Positions 8,279 through 18,275 of a DNA stretch of 64,000 bases are shown here, in pieces (positions within the stretch are counted from its first letter, which is position 1; each line of letters starts with the position of its first letter). The position numbers were made by a program, and so were the translations under genes. A model generated the notes under the pieces. That model was given only the letters and a program-made list of their open reading frames with translations. It was not told the DNA's origin and ran no database searches. This stretch comes from Vandammella animalimorsus (lineage in GTDB: Bacteria; Pseudomonadota; Gammaproteobacteria; Burkholderiales; Burkholderiaceae_C): assembly GCF_002285285.1 (NCBI RefSeq), contig NZ_NSJF01000002.1, forward strand, positions 186,001 to 250,000, in the 5' to 3' direction.

Positions 8279-9394
8279 TCAGGCGGGATCGTTGCCCTCT
8301 TCCCGATAGCGGGCAAAGCGGCCGGCGGATTGCAAGGCGCGGCTGGGCTCCTGGGCCACAGCCTGGGCGATGGCGGCGATGTGGTCGGGGGTGGTGCCGC
8401 AGCAGCCGCCGACGATGTTGACCAGGCCTTCGGCAGCGAATTCGTGCACCAGGCGGCTGGTGACTTCGGGGGTTTCGTCAAAGCCGGTTTCGCTCATGGG
8501 GTTGGGCAGGCCGGCGTTGGGGTAGCAGCTGATGAAAGTGTCCTTGGCGACGCTGGCCAGCTCTTGGATGTAGGGCCGCATCAGCGCCGCGCCCAGCGCG
8601 CAGTTCAGCCCTACGGCCAGCGGCTGGGCGTGGCGCACGCTGTGCCAGAAGGCGGTGACGGTCTGCCCGGAGAGGATGCGCCCGGAGGCATCGGTGACGG
8701 TGCCGCTGATGAGGATGGGCAGGCACTGGCCGCTTTGCTCGAAGGCCTGTTGCACGGCAAACAGCGCGGCCTTGGCGTTGAGGGTGTCGAAGATGGTCTC
8801 CACCAGGATGACGTCGGCGCCGCCCTCGATCAGCGCCAGGGTCTGCTCCAGGTAGCTTTGGCGCAGGGTCTCGAAATCGACGTTGCGCGCGCCGGGGTCG
8901 TTCACGTCCGGGCTGATGCTGGCGGTCTTGGGTGTGGGCCCGAGCGCGCCGGCCACGTAGCGCGGCCGTTGGGGGGTGCTGAACTTGTCGCAGGCCGCGC
9001 GCGCCAGCTGGGCCGAGCGCAGGTTCATCTCCCGCGCCAGATCGGCCATGCCGTAATCCTCCTGGGCCACGGCGGTGGCGCCGAAGGTGTTGGTTTCGAT
9101 CAGGTCGGCGCCGGCGGCCAGGTAGCTGTCGTGAATGCTGGAGATGACGTCTGGCCGGGTCAGCGAGAGCAGCTCGTTGTTGCCTTTGACGTCACGCGGG
9201 AAGTCGGCAAAGCGCGCGCCAGCGGCGCCCGGGCCGTCATAGCCTTGGCCGCGGTATTGCGCCTCTTCCAGCTTGAAGCGCTGAATCATGGTGCCCATGG
9301 CGCCATCGAGGATGACGATGCGCTGCCGCAGCAGCGCGGGCAGGGCCTGGGCGCGGGTGTAGGCTGGATGGGCGGGGGTGTGAGAAGCAGGCAT
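8279..9394 (-). CDS. Homocysteine S-methyltransferase module (N-terminal part of split MetH)
   Basis: A 371-residue Hcy-binding domain equivalent to the first domain of cobalamin-dependent methionine synthase. Zinc-binding cysteines are visible in VGLNCALGA (about 270) and in GGCCGTTP near 335. The N-terminus has [20 protein letters not shown], as in MetH rather than MmuM. The folate, B12 and reactivation domains of MetH are absent here and no such gene follows within the window; in related bacteria MetH is encoded as two proteins. The ATG at 9394 matches the family; the upstream frame to 9487 is unlikely coding. Confidence 0.85.
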   Translation of the reverse strand: MPASHTPAHPAYTRAQALPALLRQRIVILDGAMGTMIQRFKLEEAQYRGQGYDGPGAAGARFADFPRDVKGNNELLSLTRPDVISSIHDSYLAAGADLIETNTFGATAVAQEDYGMADLAREMNLRSAQLARAACDKFSTPQRPRYVAGALGPTPKTASISPDVNDPGARNVDFETLRQSYLEQTLALIEGGADVILVETIFDTLNAKAALFAVQQAFEQSGQCLPILISGTVTDASGRILSGQTVTAFWHSVRHAQPLAVGLNCALGAALMRPYIQELASVAKDTFISCYPNAGLPNPMSETGFDETPEVTSRLVHEFAAEGLVNIVGGCCGTTPDHIAAIAQAVAQEPSRALQSAGRFARYREEGNDPA

Positions 9395-9501
9395 GGCGCA
9401 GGACGACACGTTGGCGGCAACACGCAGGCGGCGCGCTGTGCGGCGCACGCTGGCAAAAGGGGCCGTATTGTAGAGAGGGCCGCACATGGGCGTGGGTGCA
9501 A

Positions 9502-9540
9502 ACCCTGCCTTGGCTTTGCGCCATCGGCAGGGTGTTTTTT
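9502..9540 (+). terminator. Hairpin with T-run, possible terminator or attenuator
   Basis: ACCCTGCC (9502-9509) pairs perfectly with GGCAGGGT (9526-9533) across a 16-base loop, and is followed by GTTTTTT. It looks like a rho-independent terminator on the plus strand. No complete plus-strand gene precedes it closely; it sits about 100 bp upstream of the barstar-like gene, so leader attenuation is possible. Confidence 0.4.
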
Positions 9541-9643
9541 ACACATCCGGGCAGTTTTCTCCGCCACAATGCACGCCAGCCAAAAGCCAGTGGCCCCAAT
9601 GACAGGCCCGCTGGCTTGCGCCATGCATCACCCTCCTTGCCCT

Positions 9644-10126
9644 ATGCCTTCCAACGAGTCTGTGTTGCCCTCATCCTGCCCCCCGTCGGCCAGGCCCCAG
9701 GTGGATGCGCAGCTGCGCGACTTGGCCGCACACATTGAGAAAACCGTGCCTGCCAACATCGTGCAGTCCATCCGTGCCTATCAGCCCACGGATTTGCAGG
9801 CCGTGGCCCAGTGCTGGGGGCAGCATTTTCTTTATGCGCAGCTCAGCGAGGCCACCACCAAGCAGCGCATCCTGCAAGAGTTGGGCGAGCAGTTTCTGCT
9901 GCCGGGTTATTTCGGGCGCAACTTGGATGCGCTGTTCGACTGCCTGACCGATACGCTGCTGCACGCTGGCGCCCAGCCGGGTTTTGTCGTCGTGCTCGAG
10001 CACATCCCCATCAGCAGCAAGTTCGACAAGGAAATGCGCGAGCAGCTGCTGGACGTGTTTCGCGATGCGGCGGAGTTCTGGGCCGAGCGCAAGGTGCCGT
10101 TTCGCTGCTTTTATTCCTTTTTCTGA
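9644..10126 (+). CDS. Barstar-family (barnase inhibitor-like) protein
   Basis: About 160 residues. The C-terminal part fits the barstar fold: ...FLLPGYFGRNLDALFDCLTD (compare barstar's YYGENLDALWDCL) followed by a hydrophobic strand FVVVLEHI and a final FRCFYSFF strand. Barstar proteins bind and block secreted guanyl-specific ribonucleases. No ribonuclease gene is adjacent, so the partner is unknown. The start is uncertain: in-frame ATGs at 9569, 9599, 9623 and 9644 all lack a clear ribosome-binding site; 9644 is chosen as closest to the conserved region. Confidence 0.78.
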   Translation: MPSNESVLPSSCPPSARPQVDAQLRDLAAHIEKTVPANIVQSIRAYQPTDLQAVAQCWGQHFLYAQLSEATTKQRILQELGEQFLLPGYFGRNLDALFDCLTDTLLHAGAQPGFVVVLEHIPISSKFDKEMREQLLDVFRDAAEFWAERKVPFRCFYSFF

Positions 10127-10165
10127 GTACAGCGCTTTTGGGGCAATCTTGAACATCCTTGAGCC

Positions 10166-10927
10166 ATGAGCGAGCGCATCCTGATCGTGGAGGACGAGCC
10201 GGCCATTGCGCAGACGCTGGCCTATGCGCTGCAGGCCGAGGGCTTTGCCACCGAGTGGGTGGCGCTGGGCGCTGCGGCGCTGCAGGCCTTGCAGCTGGGG
10301 GCCGCACCTCAGCCACAACAGCCACAACAGCCTTCGCCGTTTGCGCTGGCGGTGCTGGACGTGGGCCTGCCGGACATGAGCGGCTTTGACCTGTGCCGCA
10401 CGATCCGCCAGCATGGCGAGCTGCCGGTGCTGTTTCTCACGGCGCGCAGCGATGAGGTCGATCGCATCGTGGGCCTGGAGATCGGCGCGGACGATTACGT
10501 CTCCAAGCCCTTCAGCCCGCGCGAGGTGGCCTCGCGGGTGCGCGCCATCCTGCGGCGCACGCGCAAGGGCGGCGCGGGCGCGGCGGCCCAGCCCTGGGCC
10601 CAGGATGGGCGCGCGGCGCAGCAGGGCCTGGGCCAGGCGCGCGGGCCATTCCTGCACGACGAGCCAGGGCTGCGCATTGCCTTTCATGGCCAGTGGCTGA
10701 GCCTGACGCGCTATGAATACCGCCTGCTGGCCACGCTACTGGCCCGGCCTGGGCGCGTGTTCAGCCGCGCCGTGTTGATGGAGCAAGTCTGGAGCGATGC
10801 GGAGGAAAGCCTGGATCGCACTGTCGATGCCCACATCAAGACGCTGCGCGCCAAGCTGCGCGCCGTGCAGGCCGATGCCGACCCCATTGAAACCCACCGT
10901 GGCCTGGGCTACAGCCTGCGCGCATGA
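10166..10927 (+). CDS. creB: CreB-type two-component response regulator
   Basis: A 253-residue OmpR-class regulator. The receiver domain opens with ILIVEDEPAIAQ, has the phosphoacceptor Asp at about residue 65 in AVLDVGLPD, and has the conserved Lys in DDYVSKPFSP. The C-terminal winged helix contains LTRYEYRLLATLLARPGRVF and DRTVDAHIKTLRAKL. A Gln/Ala-rich linker makes it slightly longer than E. coli CreB. CreBC responds to central-metabolite and cell-envelope states. The stop codon overlaps the creC start (ATGA), so both proteins are made from one transcript. No creD-like gene follows. Confidence 0.88.
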   Translation: MSERILIVEDEPAIAQTLAYALQAEGFATEWVALGAAALQALQLGAAPQPQQPQQPSPFALAVLDVGLPDMSGFDLCRTIRQHGELPVLFLTARSDEVDRIVGLEIGADDYVSKPFSPREVASRVRAILRRTRKGGAGAAAQPWAQDGRAAQQGLGQARGPFLHDEPGLRIAFHGQWLSLTRYEYRLLATLLARPGRVFSRAVLMEQVWSDAEESLDRTVDAHIKTLRAKLRAVQADADPIETHRGLGYSLRA

Positions 10928-12399
10928 GCTTTGCAATCCGGCTGTTCATCGGCTACTTCCTGATCGTTGGCCTGGCGGCCTGGTTCATCCTGGGCTTTTT
11001 CAGCCGCGAGGTCGAGCCTGGCGTGCGTCAGGGCACGGAGGACACGCTGGTGGACAGCGCCAATCTATTGGCTGAAATCCTTGCGCCGCAGCTGGCGCAG
11101 GGCCGCCTGCAACATGCCGAGTTGCAGCGCGCATTGCAGGCGGCCAAGTCGCGCCAGCCCGAGGCCAACATCCACGGCAACCTCAAAAACCACATGGACC
11201 TGCGCCTGTACATCACGGACACGCGCGGCATCGTGCTGTTCGACTCGGAATCCGAAGCCGTGGGGCGCGATTTCAGCCGCTGGCGCGATGTGTACCTGGC
11301 GCTGCGCGGGCACTACGGCGCGCGCAGCACGCGCGACAGGCCCGGCGATGAAAACAGCTCCGTCATGTACGTGGCCGCGCCCATCATCGACCAGGGCAAC
11401 CTGGTGGGGGTGCTCAGCCTGGGCAAGCCCTCGCACAGCGTGGCCCAGTACGCCCACAACGCCCGCCAGCGGGTGCGCCAGCTGGGCCTGTTGCTGCTGC
11501 TGGCCTCGGGGGCGATTGGCGTGCTGTTCACGGCCTGGCTGTCGCACTCCATCCACCGGCTGCGCGACTACGCGCGCCGCGTGGCCGAAGGCCAACGCGC
11601 CCAGCTGCCCACCTCGGGCGGGCGGCACCTGACGGAGCTGGCCCGGGCGCTGGAACACATGCGCCACAAGCTCGATGGCAAGCAGTATGTGGAGCACTAC
11701 GTGCAAAGCCTGACGCACGAGATGAAAAGCCCGCTGACGGCCATTCGCGCCGCCGCTGAGCTGCTGCCGGGCGCGCCGGAGCCTGACCAGCGCCAGTTTG
11801 CCCAGACCATCCTGGAGCAGTCCGAGCGCCTGCAGCGCATCATCGACCGCCTGCTGGCCCTGGCCCGTGTGGAGCAGCTGCAGGCTCCGGCCAGCGCCCG
11901 CACCGTGCCTACGCGCCAATGGGTGCAGCAGGTCGTGGATTCGCGCGCCACGCGCCTGCAGCACAAGGGGCTGGACGTGGACGTGCGCTGCCAGGGGGCG
12001 GCGCAGGCTTTGGCCGTGCATGGCGACCAGTTTCTGTTGCAGCAGGCTCTGGGCAATGTGCTGGACAACGCGCTGGAGTTCTCCCCGCCCGGCGGGCGCA
12101 TCACCATCGCCATCGAGCCCTGGCCGCCTGGGCCCGGCCAGCCGCAGCAGCCCATGCAGGCCATCACCGTGCGCGACCAGGGCGCGGGCATCCCCGACTA
12201 TGCGCTGGGGCATTTGTTCGAGCGGTTTTATTCGCTGCCGCGCCCGGATACGGGGCAGAAAAGTACCGGCCTGGGCCTGGCCTTCGTGCGCGAGGTCATG
12301 CGCATCCACCAGGGCGAGATCGACATCGCCAATGCCGCAGACGGGCCGGGCGCGCAAGCCAGGCTGGTTCTGCCGGCCTCTGCCATGGCTGCCGATTGA
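10924..12399 (+). CDS. creC: CreC-type sensor histidine kinase
   Basis: A 491-residue inner-membrane kinase. It has an N-terminal membrane helix, a periplasmic region of about 150 residues containing LRLYITDTRGIVLFDSESEA (typical of CreC), a second membrane helix near 190, and a HAMP segment. The H-box SLTHEMKSPL places the phospho-His near residue 265, followed by N-box VLDNALEFSPPGG and a G-box with STGLGLAFVRE. It overlaps creB by four bases. It partners with CreB. The gene ends four bases before the convergent membrane-protein gene. Confidence 0.88.
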   Translation: MSFAIRLFIGYFLIVGLAAWFILGFFSREVEPGVRQGTEDTLVDSANLLAEILAPQLAQGRLQHAELQRALQAAKSRQPEANIHGNLKNHMDLRLYITDTRGIVLFDSESEAVGRDFSRWRDVYLALRGHYGARSTRDRPGDENSSVMYVAAPIIDQGNLVGVLSLGKPSHSVAQYAHNARQRVRQLGLLLLLASGAIGVLFTAWLSHSIHRLRDYARRVAEGQRAQLPTSGGRHLTELARALEHMRHKLDGKQYVEHYVQSLTHEMKSPLTAIRAAAELLPGAPEPDQRQFAQTILEQSERLQRIIDRLLALARVEQLQAPASARTVPTRQWVQQVVDSRATRLQHKGLDVDVRCQGAAQALAVHGDQFLLQQALGNVLDNALEFSPPGGRITIAIEPWPPGPGQPQQPMQAITVRDQGAGIPDYALGHLFERFYSLPRPDTGQKSTGLGLAFVREVMRIHQGEIDIANAADGPGAQARLVLPASAMAAD

Positions 12400-12403
12400 T
12401 GGT

Positions 12404-13117
12404 TCAGACCTGTGCGGGCGGCGCGGCTGGCTTGAGCCAGCGCCAGAACGTCCACAGCTGGGCGCGCAGCAAAAAGTAATAGGCCACGGTTTCGAAGCCT
12501 TCCTCGATGACCTGCGCATTCGTCCAGCTGTGGCCCACGGTGCCGGGCTTGCCATCGGCCATGGTGGCGATGATGGTGTAGAGCAGGCAGCACAGCCCAA
12601 AGGCCCAGGGCGCCCAGATGCGCTGCTGCCAGGCTTGGCGCAGCAGCTGTCGGGGCTGGGCGCGGTAGAGCAGCACTGCCAGTGCCAGCACGGCGGCCAG
12701 ATCCAGCAGCTTGAGCCAGCCCTTGTACGGCAGCACTTGGGAGCTGTAGTACGGGCCGATGATGGTCTCCACCCGCACCGGGGGCCAGAACACACCGCCC
12801 CAGGACATCTCACGCCCCAGCAGCACCAGCCAGACCAGGGCCAGCGCCCACCAGAGAAAGCGCTGCCCATGCGCGCGGCGGCGCCAGGCCATGCCGGCAG
12901 AGAGCAGCGCTGCCAGGCCCAGGAGAATGTTCTGCGCCATCTCCAGCGGGCCGTTTTCCCAGCCCAGTTGCACGGGCAGGCGCTGACACAGCAGGAACAG
13001 CACTGGGGCGAACACCAGCCCAGTGGACAGCTGCATGCCTTGCAGCAGCCGACTGACGCGTTGGGGGGGCAGGGCAGCACTGCGCACACTGGGCGCGCTG
13101 GCAGAAAGGGGGGGCAC
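12404..13117 (-). CDS. Uncharacterised multi-pass membrane protein
   Basis: A 237-residue protein with about six hydrophobic segments and a conserved-looking core containing LVLLGREMSWGGVFWPP, VLPYKGWLKLLDLAA and ADGKPGTVGHSWTNAQVIEE. I do not recognise a named family. The GTG at 13117 is preferred because AAGGA lies nine bases upstream; ATG at 13156 is the alternative (250 aa). It faces creC tail to tail with a four-base gap and is divergent from the ferredoxin-globin gene. Function is unknown. Confidence 0.6.
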   Translation of the reverse strand: MPPLSASAPSVRSAALPPQRVSRLLQGMQLSTGLVFAPVLFLLCQRLPVQLGWENGPLEMAQNILLGLAALLSAGMAWRRRAHGQRFLWWALALVWLVLLGREMSWGGVFWPPVRVETIIGPYYSSQVLPYKGWLKLLDLAAVLALAVLLYRAQPRQLLRQAWQQRIWAPWAFGLCCLLYTIIATMADGKPGTVGHSWTNAQVIEEGFETVAYYFLLRAQLWTFWRWLKPAAPPAQV

Positions 13118-13294
13118 GTGGGTTTTCCTTGTGGGGGCTAAGACCAAGCCGCGCATTGTAGGCCGGCCCCTTCCAGGGCAGCCCAGGGCCGCTGGCTTGG
13201 CAGGCCCCGGGCAGCCGTGCAACAATTCGTTGCATTGCCCAACAAGCCCGGCCGGCCTGCCGCAGGCTACGCCCCGAACCCTTCCCACGAGACC

Positions 13295-14440
13295 ATGACC
13301 ATAGAAATCCAATTCGAGGGCCAGACCATTCGCCCCTTTGAGCATGAAACCGTGCTCGACGCCATGCTGCGCGTTGGCATTGCCACGCCGTTTTCCTGCA
13401 AGGGCGGCTCCTGCCATACCTGCATGACGCGCTGTGTGACAGGGGAGATCCCTGAGAAAGCCCAGCGCGGACTGCCCGATCGCCTGCGTGAGCGGGGCTA
13501 CTTCCTGCCCTGCAAGTGCGTGGCCACCAGCTCCATGCAGCTCGAGCGCAAGCAGGCGCAGGACATGGTCACGCGCTGCATGCTGGTGGAGGTCGATGGC
13601 CACGGCACGGGCTCTCTGCGTATCCAGTTCGAGCCCATGACGGGGCTGGACTACCGCGCCGGCCAAAGCCTGCGCCTGGTCAATGGCGCAGCGCTGGAGG
13701 ATGAGCCGGTGCTCATGCTCACCAGCGACCCGCAGCAAACGCCCGTGCCTGAGGCGCGCTGGGTGCTGCAGCAGGGCGACGTGGTGCCCGATTACTTCGC
13801 GCCCGGCGCCGAGTTCGGCCTGGAGTTCGAGGTGCGCGGCCCCTTCAACCTGGACTACAAGGACTTGCCCGAGCTGGTCACCCCGCCGCCGACCGACCCG
13901 CAGCTGTGGCAGGAGCTGGACAATGGCAAGCTGGCGCGCAAGATCTTCGACGCCTTCTATGCCAAGGTCTATGCCGACCCGCTGCTCTCGCCGTTCTTTC
14001 ACGGCGTGACCATGGACCGCGCCGCCAGCAAGCAATACAGCTTCATCCAGCAGCTGATGACCGGCGAGAAGGTCTATTGGGGCGAGAACCCGCGCAACAT
14101 GCACCACTGGATGATCATCCCGCACTCGCTGTTCGACCACCGCCAGCGCCTGATGGTCGAAACCCTGCGCGAGCACGGCCTGAGCGAATCACAGATCGAA
14201 CGCTGGACGCGCTTTGAGGAGTACTACCGCTGGGACATCGTCAAGGACAAGGAGTGGCCCAAGCGCATCGGTGACCAGATCTTCTCGATCGAGGGCTTCG
14301 ACCACGAGACGCTCTCCGAAGCCACGCTGTGCGACCAGTGCGGCGCGGAAGTGGCCGCTGGCGTAACCGTGCTCTACCACAAGCGCACTGGCCAGATCAG
14401 CTGCCCGGCCTGCGCCACCCAGCAAGAAGCGAAGGCCTGA
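13295..14440 (+). CDS. 2Fe-2S ferredoxin - truncated globin - zinc-ribbon fusion
   Basis: A 381-residue three-part protein. Residues 1-85 are a plant-type ferredoxin domain with Cys at 35, 40, 43 and 73 (C-x4-C-x2-C-x29-C). Residues about 92-185 resemble the front part of a ferredoxin-reductase beta-barrel, without an obvious NAD site. Residues about 210-322 look like a truncated haemoglobin (KIFDAFYAKVYADPLLSPFF, then QLMTGEKVYWGENPRNMHHW). The tail has CDQC (346-349) and CPAC (370-373), a likely zinc ribbon. An electron-fed globin for NO or O2 chemistry is inferred. The start at 13295 opens directly into the ferredoxin domain. Confidence 0.72.
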   Translation: MTIEIQFEGQTIRPFEHETVLDAMLRVGIATPFSCKGGSCHTCMTRCVTGEIPEKAQRGLPDRLRERGYFLPCKCVATSSMQLERKQAQDMVTRCMLVEVDGHGTGSLRIQFEPMTGLDYRAGQSLRLVNGAALEDEPVLMLTSDPQQTPVPEARWVLQQGDVVPDYFAPGAEFGLEFEVRGPFNLDYKDLPELVTPPPTDPQLWQELDNGKLARKIFDAFYAKVYADPLLSPFFHGVTMDRAASKQYSFIQQLMTGEKVYWGENPRNMHHWMIIPHSLFDHRQRLMVETLREHGLSESQIERWTRFEEYYRWDIVKDKEWPKRIGDQIFSIEGFDHETLSEATLCDQCGAEVAAGVTVLYHKRTGQISCPACATQQEAKA

Positions 14441-14461
14441 GCAGGCTCTGGCTGCCTGCCC

Positions 14462-17400
14462 TCACCCTTGGCTGCTGCCAAAGCCACCGCCGCCGGGGGT
14501 GTGGATCTCGAAGATGTCACCGGGCTGCATTTCGGCGCTGCCGATGTGGCCCAGCTCCTGCACCTGGCCATCTGCGCGCACGATGCGGTTGATGCCCACA
14601 GCGCCCGCTGCGCCGCCGGCCATGCCGAAGGCGCCGTGCACGCGGCCGTTGCTGAGGATGCTGGCCGTCATGGGCTGCAAGAAGCGCAGGCGGCGCACGC
14701 CGCCATTGCCGCCGCGCCAGCGGCCCGCGCCGCCTGAATCGGGGCGGATGGCGTAGCTCTCCAGCCGTACGGGAAAGCGCCACTCCAGCACCTCGGGATC
14801 GGTCATGCGCGAATTGGTCATGTGCGTTTGCACCACGCTGGTGCCGTCAAAGCCACCCACCAGCTGGCCGCGCTCATCGAACACGCCGCCTGCGCCGGAG
14901 CCGCCGGAGATGGTTTCGTAATACTGGTGCTGTGCGTTGCCGAAGGTGAAGTTGTTGATCGTGCACTGGCTGGCGCCCATCAGCCCCAGGGCGCCGATCA
15001 GGGCGTTGGTGATGCAGGTGGAGGTTTCCACGTTGCCTGCCACGACGCTGGCAGGCGGCGCGGGCCTGAGCATCGAGCCTTCGGGGATGATGACCTCGAT
15101 GGGTTTGAGACAGCCGGCATTGAGCGGGATGTCGTCGTCCACCAGCATGCGGAACACGTACAGCACGGCCGCCATGCACACGGCCGTGGGGGCGTTGAAG
15201 TTGTTGCTTTGCTGGGCGCTGGTGCCGCTGAAGTCCACGCGGGCGCTGCGGGCGGCGCCATCGATGCGCACGTCCACTTGGATGTGCGCGCCGTTGTCCA
15301 GCGGCAGGGTGAATTGCCCGCCCTGCATGCGCGCGGCCAGGCGCGCGATGGCGCGGCGCACGCTTTCCTCGGCGTTGTCCTGCACGTGGCCCATGTAGGC
15401 GCGCACCACGTCCAGGCCGAATTGCTCGACCATCTTGCGCAGCTCCTGCACGCCTTTTTCGTTGGCGGCGATCTGTGCTTTCAGGTCGGCCAGGTTTTGC
15501 TGCGGGTTGCGGCTGGGGTAGGGGCCGCTTTGCAGCAGCGCGATCAGCTCGGCCTCGCGCAGCCGGCCGGCATCGACCAGCTTGAAGTTGCTGATCTGCA
15601 CGCCTTCTTCTTCGATGCGGGTGGAAAACGGCGGCATGGAGCCCGGCGAGATGCCGCCGATGTCGGCATGGTGGCCGCGGCTGCCCACGTAGAACAGCGG
15701 CTCGCTGGCACCATCGAGGTACACGGGGGTGATGACGGTCACGTCGGGCAGGTGCGTGCCGCCGTGGTAGGGGTCATTGAGGGCATAGACGTCGCCTGGG
15801 CGCATGCGGCCGGCGTTGTCGCGGATGACGGTCTTGATACTCTCACCCATGGAGCCCAGGTGCACGGGCATGTGCGGCGCGTTGGCGATGAGCTGGCCCT
15901 GCGCATCGAACAGCGCGCAGCTGAAGTCCAGGCGCTCCTTGATGTTGACGGAGTAGGCCGTGTTCTGCAGCTGCAGGCCCATTTGCTCGGCGATGTTCAT
16001 GAACAGGTGGTTGAACACCTCCAGCAGCACGGGGTCAACCTGCGTGCCGGCGGCAAATTGCGCGGCGCGCGGGGCGGTGCGCTCCAGCACCAGATGGTCC
16101 AGCGCCGTCAGGCGGGCGCGCCAGCCGGGTTCCAGCACAGTGGTGGCGTTTTGCTCGGCAATGATGGCCGGGCCTTGCAGCACGTCGCCTGCGCGCATGT
16201 CCTCGCGCACGACCAGGGCGGCCTCGTGCCAGCTGGGCTGGCCGTCCAGGCCAGTGGTGTAGATGCGCACGGTTTCGCGCCGGGGCACCTCGCGCGCGGG
16301 GTGCAGGGGCTGGGCGCGCTCGGCCGGGGCATCGCCGGCGGCCACGGCCTCGACCGAGACGGCCTCCACCACCAGCGATTTGCCATGCATCAGAAAGCCA
16401 AAGCGCTGCAGGTAGGCGGCGTCGAAGGCCTGCCCGATGGCCGCCAGCGCCGCGCCGTCATCGGCGGTGTCATCGGTGCCGTCATTGGAGTCAAAGGGCA
16501 CGATCAGGGCCGAGTCTGTGCCCTCGTAGCGTAGGTGCAGCCGGTGGTGCACGCCGATGGTGCCGTGGCCCACGCCCTGCCGCAGCAGCTCCTCGCGGGC
16601 GGCCTGGGTCAGCTCGGCCAGGCGCTGGCGCACCTGGGGCAGGGCCGCAGCGGAAAGTGGCAGTTCTACGGCGGTCTCGCGCATCACGCTCTGGTCGGCC
16701 AGGCCCATGCCATAGGCTGAGAGCACGCCCGCCAGCGGGTGCACGAGCACGCGGGACATGCCCAGCGCATCGGCCACCAGGCAGGCGTGCTGGCCGCCCG
16801 CGCCGCCAAAGCACTGCAGGGTGTAGTGCGTGACGTCGTAGCCGCGCACCACGCTGATTTTCTTGATGGCGCCGGCCATTTGCTGCACGGCGATCTGGAT
16901 GAAGCCGTGCGCCACGTCTTCGGGGCTGCGTTGGTCGCCGGCGGCGCTGGCGCCGATTTGCTGGGCAATGTCGGCAAAGCGCGCGCGCACCACCTCGCCA
17001 TCGAGCGCCTGACTGGCATCGGGGCCGAACACTTTGGGAAAGTAGGCCGGCTGCAGCTTGCCGACCATGACGTTGGCGTCGGTCACGGCCAGCGGGCCGC
17101 CGCGCCGGTAGCTGGCCGGGCCGGGGTTGGCGCCAGCGCTTTGCGGCCCGACGCGAAAGCGCGTGCCGTCAAACTGCAGGATGGAGCCGCCGCCAGCGGC
17201 CACGGTATGGATGCTCATCATGGGCGCGCGCATGCGCACGCCGGCCACCTGGGTTTCAAACTCGCGCTCGAACTGGCCGGCGTAGTGGCTCACGTCGGTG
17301 CTGGTGCCGCCCATGTCGAAGCCGATGACCCGGGGGTGATCTGCGCGCATGGCCGCGCTTGGCGCCTCTGTGGCAGCGGGCGGATTGGCTCGCTCGTGCG

Positions 17401-18244
17401 CAAAGGCCAGTTGCGCAGTGCGCGCCATGCCCACGATGCCGCCGGCCGGGCCGCTGAGGATGGCGTCCTTGCCCTGGAAGGCGCGCGCATCGGTCAGGCC
17501 GCCGCTCGATTGCATGAAAAACAGCTTCACGCCCGGCATCTCGCCGGCCACCTGATCCACATAACGGCGCAGGATGGGCGAGAGGTAGGCATCGACCACT
17601 GTGGTGTCGCCCCGGCTGACGTACTTCATCATCGGGCTGGTGGAGTGGCTGGTGCTGATTTGCGCAAAGCCCACCTCGTGGGCGATGCGCGTGGCAGCTT
17701 GTTCATGGGCGGTGAAGCGCCAGCCGTGCATGAACACGATGGCCACCGATCGCAGCCCCTGGTTGGCGTGCATCTGCAGGGCCTGCCGCAGCTGCGATTC
17801 GTCCAGCGGGGTGACGACCTCGCCCAAGGCGCTGACGCGCTCGTCGGCCTCGACCACGGCGCTGTAGAGTAGCTCGGGCAGCACGATGTGGCGGTCAAAC
17901 AGGCGCGGTCGATTCTGGTAGGCAATGCGCAGGCCATCGCGAAAGCCGCGCGTGGTCACCAGCAGCGTGGGCTCGCCCTTGCGCTCCAGCAGCGCATTGG
18001 TGGCCACGGTGGTGCCCATCTTCACGCACTCGACCAACTCGGGCGTGATGGGCTCGCCAGGGGCCAGGCCCAGCAGCTGGCGGATGCCGGCCACGGCGGC
18101 ATCCCGGTACTGCTCGGGGTTTTCGCTCAGCAGCTTGTGGGTGATGAGGCTGCCGTCGGGGCGCTTGGCCACGATGTCGGTGAAGGTGCCGCCACGGTCG
18201 ATCCAGAATTGCCAGCGGGCTGCAGGGGTGTGGGCAGAGGTCAT
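14462..18244 (-). CDS. 5-oxoprolinase / N-methylhydantoinase A-B fusion (OplAH-like)
   Basis: A 1260-residue cytoplasmic enzyme with an ATP-binding HyuA half ([14 protein letters not shown] near the start, [18 protein letters not shown] in the middle) fused to a HyuB half ([20 protein letters not shown], and C-terminal [13 protein letters not shown]). This is the layout of ATP-dependent 5-oxoprolinase, which opens 5-oxo-L-proline to glutamate in glutathione turnover; a hydantoinase role is possible. The start at 18244 is by family alignment, as no clear ribosome-binding site is present. The adjacent upstream regulator gene, on the same strand, is interrupted by a MITE-like element, so control may be altered. 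Confidence 0.87.
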   Translation of the reverse strand: MTSAHTPAARWQFWIDRGGTFTDIVAKRPDGSLITHKLLSENPEQYRDAAVAGIRQLLGLAPGEPITPELVECVKMGTTVATNALLERKGEPTLLVTTRGFRDGLRIAYQNRPRLFDRHIVLPELLYSAVVEADERVSALGEVVTPLDESQLRQALQMHANQGLRSVAIVFMHGWRFTAHEQAATRIAHEVGFAQISTSHSTSPMMKYVSRGDTTVVDAYLSPILRRYVDQVAGEMPGVKLFFMQSSGGLTDARAFQGKDAILSGPAGGIVGMARTAQLAFAHERANPPAATEAPSAAMRADHPRVIGFDMGGTSTDVSHYAGQFEREFETQVAGVRMRAPMMSIHTVAAGGGSILQFDGTRFRVGPQSAGANPGPASYRRGGPLAVTDANVMVGKLQPAYFPKVFGPDASQALDGEVVRARFADIAQQIGASAAGDQRSPEDVAHGFIQIAVQQMAGAIKKISVVRGYDVTHYTLQCFGGAGGQHACLVADALGMSRVLVHPLAGVLSAYGMGLADQSVMRETAVELPLSAAALPQVRQRLAELTQAAREELLRQGVGHGTIGVHHRLHLRYEGTDSALIVPFDSNDGTDDTADDGAALAAIGQAFDAAYLQRFGFLMHGKSLVVEAVSVEAVAAGDAPAERAQPLHPAREVPRRETVRIYTTGLDGQPSWHEAALVVREDMRAGDVLQGPAIIAEQNATTVLEPGWRARLTALDHLVLERTAPRAAQFAAGTQVDPVLLEVFNHLFMNIAEQMGLQLQNTAYSVNIKERLDFSCALFDAQGQLIANAPHMPVHLGSMGESIKTVIRDNAGRMRPGDVYALNDPYHGGTHLPDVTVITPVYLDGASEPLFYVGSRGHHADIGGISPGSMPPFSTRIEEEGVQISNFKLVDAGRLREAELIALLQSGPYPSRNPQQNLADLKAQIAANEKGVQELRKMVEQFGLDVVRAYMGHVQDNAEESVRRAIARLAARMQGGQFTLPLDNGAHIQVDVRIDGAARSARVDFSGTSAQQSNNFNAPTAVCMAAVLYVFRMLVDDDIPLNAGCLKPIEVIIPEGSMLRPAPPASVVAGNVETSTCITNALIGALGLMGASQCTINNFTFGNAQHQYYETISGGSGAGGVFDERGQLVGGFDGTSVVQTHMTNSRMTDPEVLEWRFPVRLESYAIRPDSGGAGRWRGGNGGVRRLRFLQPMTASILSNGRVHGAFGMAGGAAGAVGINRIVRADGQVQELGHIGSAEMQPGDIFEIHTPGGGGFGSSQG

Positions 18245-18275
18245 GCGGGAGGAGATGAAAGGGTCAAACCATGGC

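Noticed and set aside
9395..9500. SAH or SAM riboswitch before the homocysteine methyltransferase gene
   Set aside because: No conserved core of the known classes was found in the leader by eye.
8330..9643. Long N-terminal extension of the barstar-like frame back to 8330
   Set aside because: The upstream 438 codons are antisense to the homocysteine methyltransferase gene; only the part from about 9569-9644 onward is barstar-like.
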